Assembly (NCBI GenBank): GCA_022711175.1
Contig: JAKLFM010000013.1
Location: forward strand, 1 to 63,030
From: Bacteroidota bacterium
GTDB taxonomy: Bacteria; Bacteroidota; Bacteroidia; Bacteroidales; UBA4417
Length of the DNA stretch: 63,030 bases
Reading direction: 5' to 3'
Shown here piece by piece: positions 52,516-62,800 of the stretch. A program made the position numbers and the translations under genes. The notes below the pieces were generated by a model. The model saw only the letters and a program-made list of their open reading frames with translations, was not told the origin of the DNA and ran no database searches. Numbering within the stretch: the first letter of the stretch is position 1; the number at the start of each line of letters is the position of its first letter.

Positions 52516-52522
52516 GGTGCTG

Positions 52523-52530
52523 CAAAATTA
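52523..52530 (-). promoter_or_regulatory. -7 box for tRNA-Ser(TGA)
   Basis: The minus strand reads TAATTTTGCAGC, with TTTG 18 bp upstream of it as the -33 element. It is the same box as before tRNA-Ser(CGA). Confidence 0.65.
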
Positions 52531-52645
52531 TCAAAATTTATTCATTCCCAAAAATTGATTGTAAAACGGACCAATCCCCACATCGAAAACCTCATAAACA
52601 AAAAAATGACAGCCTCATTCTCTTCTATTCCCTGCTGATTATAAT

Positions 52646-52653
52646 TAACTTTG
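52646..52653 (+). promoter_or_regulatory. -7 box for the GWxTD gene
   Basis: TAACTTTG matches TAnnTTTG, 32 bp before the ATG at 52678. Confidence 0.55.
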
Positions 52654-52677
52654 CATTTGCATCCTTAGTTTCACAGA

Positions 52678-54156
52678 ATGAAAAAGTCGCTCCTGATTTC
52701 AGCACTGCTTGCGCTATCGCTGGCTACCCCTTCAAAGGCAGCCGGGCTGCGTGCTTTTATGTCGTACACAACGTTTTGCTCGCCCGATGCCGGTCCGTTT
52801 ATAGAAACGTATCTCTCAGTGCTGGGAAGCAGTGTGTGCTACATTCAAAAGGACAATGGTAAATTCCAGGCATCGATACTGGTAACCATGCTTTTCAAGC
52901 AAAACGATACAATTCGTGACTTTCGCAAATATGAACTTTTCAGCCCCGAAGTGGATGATACGGCAGCAATAAACTTCAGTTTCCTTGATCAGCAGCGCGT
53001 TCCGCTGCCTAACGGTAAATATGACCTCGAACTTACAATTGCCGATAAAAACAGGGAAATGAAACCTTTCGAGGTAAAAGACAATTTTGAACTCGACTAT
53101 CCCGCGGGAGTTGCTAAAATATCAGGTGTTCAATTGATTGAATCGTTTACCAAAGTAGAAAAACCCGACGTTCTTACAAAAAGCGGTTACGATTTTATTC
53201 CCTTTCTCGACAATTATTTCCCGGCAGCGGTAAATAAACTTACATTTTATGCCGAAATCTACAACATCGGTAAATTACTTGGCACTGATGATAAATTCGC
53301 TGTAGCTGCATCCATCGAATCATTTGAAACCGGAAAGGTGGTCAGGGACAACTTCCGCCTGAAGCGCGAAACAGCCAAGCCGGTGAATGTTGTTTTCAGC
53401 GAATTCGATCTTACCAATCTGCCTTCGGGCAATTACAGCCTGGTGATTGCCGCCCGCGATAAGGAGAATAAGGAACTCATGAGAAATACGCTTTTTTTCC
53501 AAAGGAGCAACCCTGCACTAACCTTCAACACAGCAGATATTGCAGCTGTAAACATAACAAATTCATTTGTAGCTCAATACAATAATGTGGATACGTTGCG
53601 CGAATTTATCAGGATGACCTTTCCCATATCTTCATCAGGCGAAAAACTATTTATCCGCACACAACTGCCTATTGCCAGCATCGAAACTATGCAGAAATAT
53701 TTTCTTGCATTCTGGCAATCGCGCAATGCCCTGAATCCTGCCGGTGAATGGCAAAAATATTATTTACAGGTACTGGCTGTGAACAACGAATTTAAAACTC
53801 CAACCAAGCAAGGCTATGAATCTGACCGCGGGAGGGTTTACCTGCAATACGGGCCTCCCAATACCCGCGTGCAGGAGTACAATGAGCCGCGAACATTTCC
53901 TTATGAGATATGGCATTATTACCAGGTTGGGAACCAATCGAACCGTAGATTTGTTTTTTATACACGTGAATATGCTGCCAATGATTTTGAAATCCTGCAC
54001 TCTGATGTGTATGGTGAAACCTATAATTCGCGATGGGAGATAGAATTGCACAAGCGCGATACCGATCGTAACAATAACCCGATGGACCTCGACCGTACTT
54101 CCGAACCCGATTATTACGGCGGGAGAACGCAGGATTATTATGACATTCCTCGCTAA
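52678..54156 (+). CDS. GWxTD-domain exported protein
   Basis: A 492-aa protein with a signal peptide (KKSLLISALLALSLATPSKA, cut before AGLRA). The C-terminal ~150 residues carry the GWxTD-type core seen in Bacteroidetes and related phyla: GRVYLQYGPPNTRVQEY and FPYEIWHYYQV. The N-terminal part is beta-rich. The function is not established; it probably acts in the cell envelope. It overlaps the acyltransferase gene by 17 bp, so the two are transcribed together. Confidence 0.85.
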   Translation: MKKSLLISALLALSLATPSKAAGLRAFMSYTTFCSPDAGPFIETYLSVLGSSVCYIQKDNGKFQASILVTMLFKQNDTIRDFRKYELFSPEVDDTAAINFSFLDQQRVPLPNGKYDLELTIADKNREMKPFEVKDNFELDYPAGVAKISGVQLIESFTKVEKPDVLTKSGYDFIPFLDNYFPAAVNKLTFYAEIYNIGKLLGTDDKFAVAASIESFETGKVVRDNFRLKRETAKPVNVVFSEFDLTNLPSGNYSLVIAARDKENKELMRNTLFFQRSNPALTFNTADIAAVNITNSFVAQYNNVDTLREFIRMTFPISSSGEKLFIRTQLPIASIETMQKYFLAFWQSRNALNPAGEWQKYYLQVLAVNNEFKTPTKQGYESDRGRVYLQYGPPNTRVQEYNEPRTFPYEIWHYYQVGNQSNRRFVFYTREYAANDFEILHSDVYGETYNSRWEIELHKRDTDRNNNPMDLDRTSEPDYYGGRTQDYYDIPR

Positions 54157-55060
54157 ATCATTTATAAGAACATCATTTTATATGAAATTTCTGCCGGGGA
54201 CCATCAGGGTCATAAATAGTCTGTTTTGTTTGTTGCCTTTCCGGATTGTTTATATAAAAGCTTCATTCACAGCGTGGTTGCTTTATTCGGTTATTCGTTA
54301 CCGCAGAAAAGTTGTTGACGAAAACCTGATGAAATCGTTTCCTGGTCTGAGCCTGCAGGAACGCAACCGGATAGCAAAGCGGTTTTACCTGAATCTTGCC
54401 GATGTTATTGGTGAAATTTTCAAAACCCAGGCGTTGTCTGCATCGGAATTAATTAAGCGGGTTAAAGTAATAAACCCCCAGTTGGTTGAAGAATACCGTT
54501 TGCAGGGGAGAAGCGTTATTTTTGTGAGCGGCCATTGCGGCAACTGGGAATGGTATGCTGCTTCCGCCATACTGCAGTGTCCGGGGTTCGACCACAGCGG
54601 GGCTATTGTGAAACCATTGAGCAGCGAGGTTTTTGAAGATTTTATGAGTTCGCTGCGTACCCGGTTTGTCAAAAACCCACTCATCCCTTTTAAGTCAGCT
54701 TACAAAGTCATGGCATCAAGGCGGCACGAACTCAGCCAGACTTATATCCTTGCCGACCAAACGCCACATCAAAGCGAGATCAATTACCATACAAGGTTCC
54801 TTAACCAGGAAACTGCCATTTTCCTTGGCACCGAGCGCATTGCCAAATCACTCGACCAGGTGGTTATATTTTCGCATATCCGTCGGGTGAAACGTGGTTT
54901 TTATGAAATTGAATTTGAACTTATCACCGATAAACCTAAGCTCACAGCCGAGTTTGAGATTACCAGCAAGCATGTCAGCATGCTTGAAAAGGATATAATT
55001 GCTCATCCGGAATTGTGGTTGTGGTCGCACCGGCGATGGAAATATAAAATTGAAGATTAG
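54140..55060 (+). CDS. Lipid A biosynthesis acyltransferase (LpxL/HtrB family)
   Basis: A 306-aa inner-membrane enzyme that transfers an acyl chain to lipid A. It has an N-terminal hydrophobic segment, the catalytic H-x4-E box GHCGNWEW (about residue 130), the downstream ILADQTPHQ region and late LWLWSHRRWK, all typical of the family. The upstream gene overlaps; ATG 54182 is a possible shorter start. Envelope neighbours (GWxTD, glycosyltransferase) fit. Confidence 0.9.
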   Translation: MTFLAKSFIRTSFYMKFLPGTIRVINSLFCLLPFRIVYIKASFTAWLLYSVIRYRRKVVDENLMKSFPGLSLQERNRIAKRFYLNLADVIGEIFKTQALSASELIKRVKVINPQLVEEYRLQGRSVIFVSGHCGNWEWYAASAILQCPGFDHSGAIVKPLSSEVFEDFMSSLRTRFVKNPLIPFKSAYKVMASRRHELSQTYILADQTPHQSEINYHTRFLNQETAIFLGTERIAKSLDQVVIFSHIRRVKRGFYEIEFELITDKPKLTAEFEITSKHVSMLEKDIIAHPELWLWSHRRWKYKIED

Positions 55061-55174
55061 TTCGAAGTTCGTTCAGGTTTGAATTATTTGATTATTTTCG
55101 CTTCGTAAAGCATCGCAACCATCGCTCGCCTCTGCCTGTTATTCTCGTAAAAAACACAAAATATCACTCCTGCA

Positions 55175-56197
55175 TTGCCAACAGTAGCCGTAGTCATATT
55201 AAACTGGAATGGCCGTGAATTTCTGCACCAGTTTTTGCCCGGTGTAATTGAGCACAGTGCCGGTATAGCTGATGTTATTGTTGCAGATAATGCGAGCACT
55301 GATAGTTCGGTTGAATTTCTGCAGGATAACTTCCCCAATATCAGGATTATACAGAATATTACCAATGGCGGCTTTGCCAAAGGTTACAATGATGCCCTTG
55401 CACAGGTTGACGCCGATTATTATGTGCTGCTCAACAGCGATATTGAGGTTACAGCAAACTGGATAAAACCGGTAATTGACCTCATGGAAAGTGATCCCCT
55501 GGTTGCCGCCTGTCAGCCAAAGCTGCGTTCGTACCACCATACCGAGAAGTTTGAATATGCCGGTGCTGCCGGCGGGTTTATTGATAAATACGGTTACCCG
55601 TTTTGCCGGGGCAGGGTTTTTCAGACAATTGAAACCGATCACGGTCAGTACGATGAACCTGCCGAAATTTTTTGGGCTACAGGAGCCTGCATGTTTGTGA
55701 AAGCCAGGCATTACCATGAGTTGGGCGGTTTTGATGAGGATTTCTTCGCACACATGGAAGAGATTGATTTCTGCTGGAGGCTTAAAAATCAGGGTTACAA
55801 GGTGATGTATTGTCCTGATTCGGTTGTTTATCATGTTGGTGGCGGAACACTGCCTAAACAATCGTCGCACAAAACGTATCTCAATTTTCGTAACAACCTT
55901 GCATTGCTTTACAAGAACCTGCCGCAAAACCTGCTGTGGCCTGTTTTTGCGGTGAGGTTTCCGCTCGATGGAGTGGCTGCTGTTAAATTCCTCCTTGAGG
56001 CTGGATTCGCCGATTTTTACGCTGTTTTAAGAGCGCACGCGTATTTTTACCGTTCATTCAGGAAACTAAGGGCTAAGCGTAAGTTATTAAACCACAATGA
56101 AGTATCAATGATTTATAAGGGCAATCTTGTTTGGGAGTATCACATCCGGAAAAAGATGACATTCAATGAGATGTCGCCCGATCATTTTTCCAGTTAA
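55175..56197 (+). CDS. Family 2 glycosyltransferase
   Basis: A 340-aa GT-A enzyme with VAVVILNWNGREFL at the N-terminus, ADNASTDSS (nucleotide-binding Asp), the DXD-like NSDIEV, and CMFVKARHYHELGGFDEDFFAHMEEIDFCWRL (shown in part; ED acidic motif) as in rhamnosyl-type transferases. It transfers a sugar to a cell-surface glycan. The start is TTG 55175, with no upstream ATG in frame. It follows the acyltransferase by 114 bp. Confidence 0.88.
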   Translation: MPTVAVVILNWNGREFLHQFLPGVIEHSAGIADVIVADNASTDSSVEFLQDNFPNIRIIQNITNGGFAKGYNDALAQVDADYYVLLNSDIEVTANWIKPVIDLMESDPLVAACQPKLRSYHHTEKFEYAGAAGGFIDKYGYPFCRGRVFQTIETDHGQYDEPAEIFWATGACMFVKARHYHELGGFDEDFFAHMEEIDFCWRLKNQGYKVMYCPDSVVYHVGGGTLPKQSSHKTYLNFRNNLALLYKNLPQNLLWPVFAVRFPLDGVAAVKFLLEAGFADFYAVLRAHAYFYRSFRKLRAKRKLLNHNEVSMIYKGNLVWEYHIRKKMTFNEMSPDHFSS

Positions 56198-56234
56198 TAG
56201 TTATCAGGAATTCGAAATCAATAACTCTTTCCCT

Positions 56235-56654
56235 CTATGTTAACAGGCTTATCAAAGCAAGCCTGTACGACTCGAGCCCAAAGCCTGAAATAACACCTTT
56301 TGCCCCTTCAGCTATCATTGATCGGCTTCGAAAATCTTCGCGGGCATTGATGTTTGATATATGTACCTCAACAACAGGTGTTTTTACTGATTTTACTGCG
56401 TCGCCAATGGCAACCGATGTATGCGTATAACCACCTGCGTTGAGTATTATGCCATCATATGAAAAACCAGTCTCTTGTATTTTATTGATTATTTCACCCT
56501 CGATATTTGTTTGATAATACTCTAATTTCACATCGGGGAACATGGATGTAAGCAAGTTGTAATACTCATCAAATGTGCGATTACCGTATATTCCGGGTTC
56601 ACGTATGCCGATAAGGTTAATGTTTGGCCCGTTGATGATAATTATCCTTTGCAT
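56235..56654 (-). CDS. aroQ: Type II 3-dehydroquinate dehydratase
   Basis: About 139 aa from ATG 56654 (MQRIIIINGPNINLIG). It converts 3-dehydroquinate to 3-dehydroshikimate in the shikimate pathway. Type II hallmarks are GPNINLIGIREPGIYG with the catalytic Tyr, ILNAGGYTHTSVAI, and VVEVHISNINAREDFR with the active-site His. The length fits the ~145-aa family. An upstream in-frame ATG at 56687 adds 11 unconserved residues. It is convergent with the glycosyltransferase gene. Confidence 0.94.
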   Translation of the reverse strand: MQRIIIINGPNINLIGIREPGIYGNRTFDEYYNLLTSMFPDVKLEYYQTNIEGEIINKIQETGFSYDGIILNAGGYTHTSVAIGDAVKSVKTPVVEVHISNINAREDFRSRSMIAEGAKGVISGFGLESYRLALISLLT

Positions 56655-56853
56655 CACTGATGATATTTTTATACAAATGTAAGCCATTTCAAGAGTCTCC
56701 TGAACCTAATATGTTTGATTAATGCGATGCAACCTTTTATTTACCGGCAGCATCATTATCAGATGACACGAGTTTATTATTTTAGAAAACAAAGGCCTAA
56801 AACAGTAATTTTGAAGACCGTTACCTAAACTGTCTGATACGATTAGAGTTCTG

Positions 56854-59800
56854 ATGCAGCAATATTTTCGACATATTTTAATGGTTAGCAAATCGCATTG
56901 CAAAAGCATTCCGCGAAAATGCCTGTTGATGAGCTGTTTACTATTGCTTTTTAAAACTTCTGTCTATGCCGAAGGTACAAAACAGTTGGAACCTTATAAT
57001 CCCGCAACAAATCCAACGGAAATTACAAAGATCATAATGGACGATGCAGTAGTGACAGGCCACAGGATTTTGTTTGCGCAAGTTGGATGTGCTGCTCAAT
57101 ACCGGCTGAACATACATATTGAGAATGCCGCAACTGAAAAAATATATATAGGCCTGAACGATGCTGCTGCCGGGTTATACTTCCAGGTGCGGAATCCGAG
57201 CGGGGGCACGCCAATACCTCTTACAGCAGTTCCTTCATCGGGAACAGGTTACATATCATCCTGGGCACAGGCCTTTGCCGGCCCTAATATTGGTGGCTCC
57301 AACCCTTCGGGATATACCCCTATTGTTGTAACACCTACAATGACAGGCGATTATTATATTGAATTTGCGGCGGGGAGTGCAGGCGGCAGTGTGTCGAACA
57401 CAGCCCTGGAGTATTTTGATATTACCGTGGCGCAAGGTACAACACCCATTAACGGCCGAGTATGGAGCAAAGCCTGGCAGATAAAATCAGGAGGAGGTTA
57501 CAATGTGACTCCGCCAACAACACAATCATTTTCAACGTTTTATATCTATACTGATGACGGCATTGTGACAAAACTCAATCTGAATGGTTCGTGCGGAGGC
57601 ACATCATCAATATATTGCAATCAATACGGGGTTTCGAACACCGGCAACTGGACCATCGACAGAAAATCATTCAATGGCTGGCCGGGATCCGACTTGCCTC
57701 AGTATAAGATATTCCTCAACGATCCTGACAATGCAGCTTACCCCACCGGAATCCCCGGACAGATATGCGACTATTCAAGCCAGTCAAACTGTGATGGTAC
57801 TATCGATATAATGTTGAAAGTAAACAAACCCGGTATTGTAACTTTGAATATCGACTGTTCGCCAACAGGTGCCGGACCTGAAGATAGAACCCTCACTAGT
57901 AATCTTACCGGTTCAACAGGTTGCACCCTCTGGGAGACTATACATTGGGATGGGTTGAACGGAAATGGTGTACCCGAACCCGGCGGCGCCTCGGTAAGCA
58001 TGTATGTTGATTATCTCAACGGCCTCACTAACCTTCCGCTATGGGATGTGGAAAATGCTTACCAGGGACTGAAAGTGGATGTTGTAAGGCCCGTACCTGC
58101 CGGGAGCACAAAACTCCCCTTGTACTGGGACGACTCCAATCTCGGCGGCACCATTAATATATTAACGGGTTGCATATACCCGGCAAGCCCGACAGTTACG
58201 GGGTGCCATAATTTTCCGGTACCTAATCCGCCACCGGCGCTACACGACAAAATGGTGAATACATGGTGGTATTTTGTTACACAGGCGACCATTAACCTCA
58301 CTCTGGTTCTTAAACATACCCCTCCAACTCCACCGGCACCATCGGGACCAACTCCCGTATGCCAGAACCAGACAGGTGTTACTTATACAGTTCCCGCTCA
58401 AAGTTCTACGACCCAATATGTATGGACACTGCCTGACGGTTCAACTCAAACTACCACAACCAACAGTATATCGATAAACTTCGGAGCCACATCAGCCAGC
58501 GGCAGCCTTACCGTGAAGGGATGGAATGCCGATTGCGGCTATGGAGCTACATCACCTGCTTTGTTCATAACTGTGATTCCAAACCCGTTGCCGGTTGTAA
58601 CAGGGGATGCAGGTGCCTGCCAGGGAACAACCCTCAACTATACAGCCACTGCCGGGATTACAAATTATGCCTGGTCAGCATACGGTGGCGTTATACAGGG
58701 AGCATCAAACACAAGTTCGGTGAATGTGCTCTGGAATGTGCCAGGAACTGATACCATTACACTTGTATCGAGTTCAGGTTCATGCCCTCAGATTGTTACC
58801 AAAAAAACTGTGCAGGTAAATCCTACGCCTGTTGTATCATTCACATATTCTGATACTTGTGCAGGAACTATCACTCATTTCAGTGATAATTCCACGATTT
58901 CTTCAGGTACTATTGCATCCAGAAGCTGGAATTTCGGCGATGGATCACCAGCCGGCTCAGGGACGAATCCTACGCATACTTATGCAACGGGTGGAATATA
59001 CACCGTTACCCTCACGATAATTTCAAACCTGAGTTGCAGTAGTTCACTCTCAAAACAGGTACATATCAGTTCTCCCCCGACAGCATATGCCGGAGTTAAT
59101 GCCAGTATTTGTCAGAGCCAGTCCTATACTATCAGTACAGCCACAGCAACCAATTACAATTCAATACTTTGGACACATAATGGCCAAGGTACACTGGCAG
59201 GGGATAACACGCTAACTCCTATGTACACCCCGGGTTTTAATGAGCTGGGTTTAGTCACGCTTACGCTCAACGCTTATGCAAACGCACCTTGTGTTGATGC
59301 TGTAAGTACGATGACAATCACAATCAACCCATCGGTTACCGCCTCAGCCGGACCTTCTGCAACTATCTGTGAAGGAAATGCATATACGCTTTCCGGATCT
59401 AACGCTGCCAACTATTCCTCTTTGCAATGGACTCGAAGTGGAACCGGAAGTTTTAACAACCCGACCATTCTACATCCTACATATACGCCAAGTCCTGCCG
59501 ACATCAATGTGGGCACAGTACTTCTTACACTCACTGCTGTTTCGAACACCACATGCCCAAATGCAGTATCGTCAATGACGCTTACCATAAGCCGCCAGGC
59601 CATAGCCAATGCAGGTCCTGACGGCACAGTGTGTCAGAATGGTACCTATATTCTAAACGGATCATCAGCTCAGTATTATTCATCTTTTTTCTGGACACAT
59701 AATGGAACTGGTACGCTGAACAATCCGTCATTGTTACATCCTGTATATTCGCCCGGTGCAGGTGAGGCAGGGACTGTCACATTCATATTCCATGTAAATG

Positions 59801-62800
59801 CAATTTCACCATGTGCAAATGCCACCGATGAAATGCACCTTACCATACAGCAGCCGGCAACAGTTGCAGCAGGAAGTTCAGATACCATTTGTGAAGGTAG
59901 CACCTTTATGCTATCAGGGTCTTCAGCTTCCGATTACACTTCGTTGTTATGGACGAGATCAGGATCAGGTTCTTTCAGTGACCCGGCAATCCTTCATCCA
60001 GTTTATACTCCCAGTGCTGCCGATATTACAGCCGGAAGTGTGACACTTACCCTCACTGCTTCCGGTATAGCACCATGTCAGCCTGTTTCGTCATCATTAA
60101 TATTGAATATCTCGCGGCAGGCTGTAATCAATGCCGGTTTGCCTGGAAGCACTTGTCAAGATAACCCTTATGTTGTTTCTGGAGCCACAGCCCAAAATGC
60201 AACATCAATACTCTGGACTGCCCCGGGTCCCGGTTCTTTGACCGGTACAACCACCCTGACACCTACGTACACGCCTGCTCCGGGACAAACTGGTACAATT
60301 ACGTTAACACTTAATGCGGCAAGTTCTCCACCGTGCATTGATGCTGTAAGTACCAGAACGCTGACCATTGATCCTTTGCCTGTTGCAGATGCAGGCAGCG
60401 ATTTTTCAATTTGCCAGGGATACAACTACACAATTTCAGATGCTACAGCCACAAATTTCAGTAATGTGTTATGGACAGCAACTGGTCCGGGTGTTCTTAC
60501 TAATGCTGCGACACTCACGCCAACATACACACCAGCGGCCTCTCAAACAGGGAACGTCACACTCACCTTAAGTGTTTTTGGAGATATGAGTTGCAGTGGT
60601 GTTAATGCCAGCGATGTAAAGATTCTCACGTTTTCGCCATTACCAAATGTTAATGCCGGTTCTGATGACTTAATTTGTGAAGGAAGCTCTTTTGCCCTTT
60701 CCGCCACGCAATCCAACTGCGGGAGTGTATTGTGGGGTTCTTCCGGTGACGGCACCTTCAACAACCCGGCCTCACTCACGCCAGTTTACACTCCCGGAAG
60801 TAACGACATCGCCTCCGGCGCAGTGGTGCTGACGATCACGGGTTTTGGTGCAGGTTCCTGTGCGGGAGAGACTGCCGGCGACCAGATGACACTGACGATC
60901 GACCCCATGCCCACGGCCTATGCAGGCATCGATGAGTCACATTGTGTACAGAGCCCGATAGCGATCACAGGCGCCACGGCAGGCAACAACTCGGGGGTAC
61001 AGTGGTTCACCTCCGGCGACGGCACCTTCACGGGCAACACCACGCTCACGCCCACGTATATGCCCGGCAACATCGATTTCAATAACGGCACGGTAACGTT
61101 GACCCTGCGATCATACGGGCGACTGGCATGTTCCTCGCAGACGGTGAGCGATACCCGTGTGCTCACGGTGACGCCCTATCCCACGGTGAATGCAGGCCCT
61201 GATAATTACATCTGCAGCAACCAGACGCAGTACCCTTTAACCGGCAGCGGCAACAACTACAACACGGGGGATATACAATGGAGTTTCACGGGAGGCGACG
61301 GGGTACTCAGTGCCACGAATGTAATGAGCCCGATCTATTTTCCCGGTCCTGTGGACCTGAGCACGGTTGACCGTGCCATCACGTTCACGCTCACGCTGCA
61401 GGGAGTAGGCACCTGTGTGGGGCAATATGTGAGTGACCAGATGACGCTGCTGATCGATCCCACGCCTGTGAGCAACGCAGGCCCCGACGGGGAGGTATGC
61501 GGCCGCCGTGCCTACCAGTTAAGCGGGGTTGCGCAGTTTGAGAACACGATACAGTGGATCACCACCGGCGACGGTAGTTTCAATAATCCCAACATTCTGA
61601 ATGCCACCTATACCCCCGGTCCGGGCGATGTAGGGACGACGGTGATGCTGCGGTTAGATTTGAGCGGATGCCAGAGCCTGACGGGGGATGACTTTTTGTT
61701 GCTGACGGTCCATCCCGATCCCAGTGCGACTATGAGCGGCAGTGCCGATATCTGCGAAGGCACGACCACGCCGTTGACGATAGCTTTCACGGGCACAGCG
61801 CCGTGGGATGTCACCTATACGAACGGCCTCACCACGGTAACGGTGACGGGCATCACGTCCACGCCATACACCTTCACGGTCTCGCCGCTGCTAACATCGA
61901 ACTACTGGATCACAGCAGCCTCGGATGCTTACTGTGCCGTACCCAATGATTCCATCCACGGCCCTGCCTATATCGTGGTACACGAGCTGCCGCAGCAGTT
62001 CATCACCACGGCCTCAAACAGCGGCTACTACTGTGCCGGCGACACGGGGGTGGTGATCAGCCTGTCGTCTTCACAGTTGGGGATGACATACGAGCTGTTC
62101 CACAACTGGATAAGCACAGGCATAGTACTGTCAGGCACAGGCAGTGAGCTGCGATTCGGCACATTTACCGCTCCCGGGCAGTATGCGATCCAGGGCACCA
62201 ATCCTGGAGGGCCATGCACGGCATGGATGCGCGATACGGTAGAGGTGATCATCAACCCGATACCTGTTACGGATTTCAGTGGCACTGCGGCCTGTGAAGG
62301 CGACACGACGTGGTTCACGCTCACGGGCAGTTACATCAATGCCATCAGCCACTGGTTCTGGGATTTTGGCGACGGCACGATGCCCACCTACAATGCACCT
62401 GTGAACCCGGTATGGCATGTATATCCCACCTACGGCAGTTATCCCGTGACGATGAGTGTTACCGACACCAACGGATGCCACTACACGATCAGCCACACGG
62501 TGGAAGTGCGCCCGCATCCCACAGCTTTTTTCAGTTACGGCACACCCAACTGTTTGGGCGAAGCTACGGTGTTCACCGATCTGAGCACGATACAGCAGGG
62601 CCAGGGATATTTGCAGCGGTGGGTATGGGATTATGGCGACGGCACACCTAAGGATACAATATGGTTTCCCGGCAGCCCGAATGTAACGCACACCTATTCC
62701 ACCGACGGCATCTACACGGTAACGCTGTGGGTGAACAACTCGGTAAGCTGCGGTGACTCGTGGAGCACGACGGTATCGGTAACGCGTGAGCCAGTGGCAG

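Noticed and set aside
55199..55927. 242-codon minus-strand frame in the glycosyltransferase gene
   Set aside because: The plus strand carries complete GT2 motifs; the antisense translation looks like no known protein.
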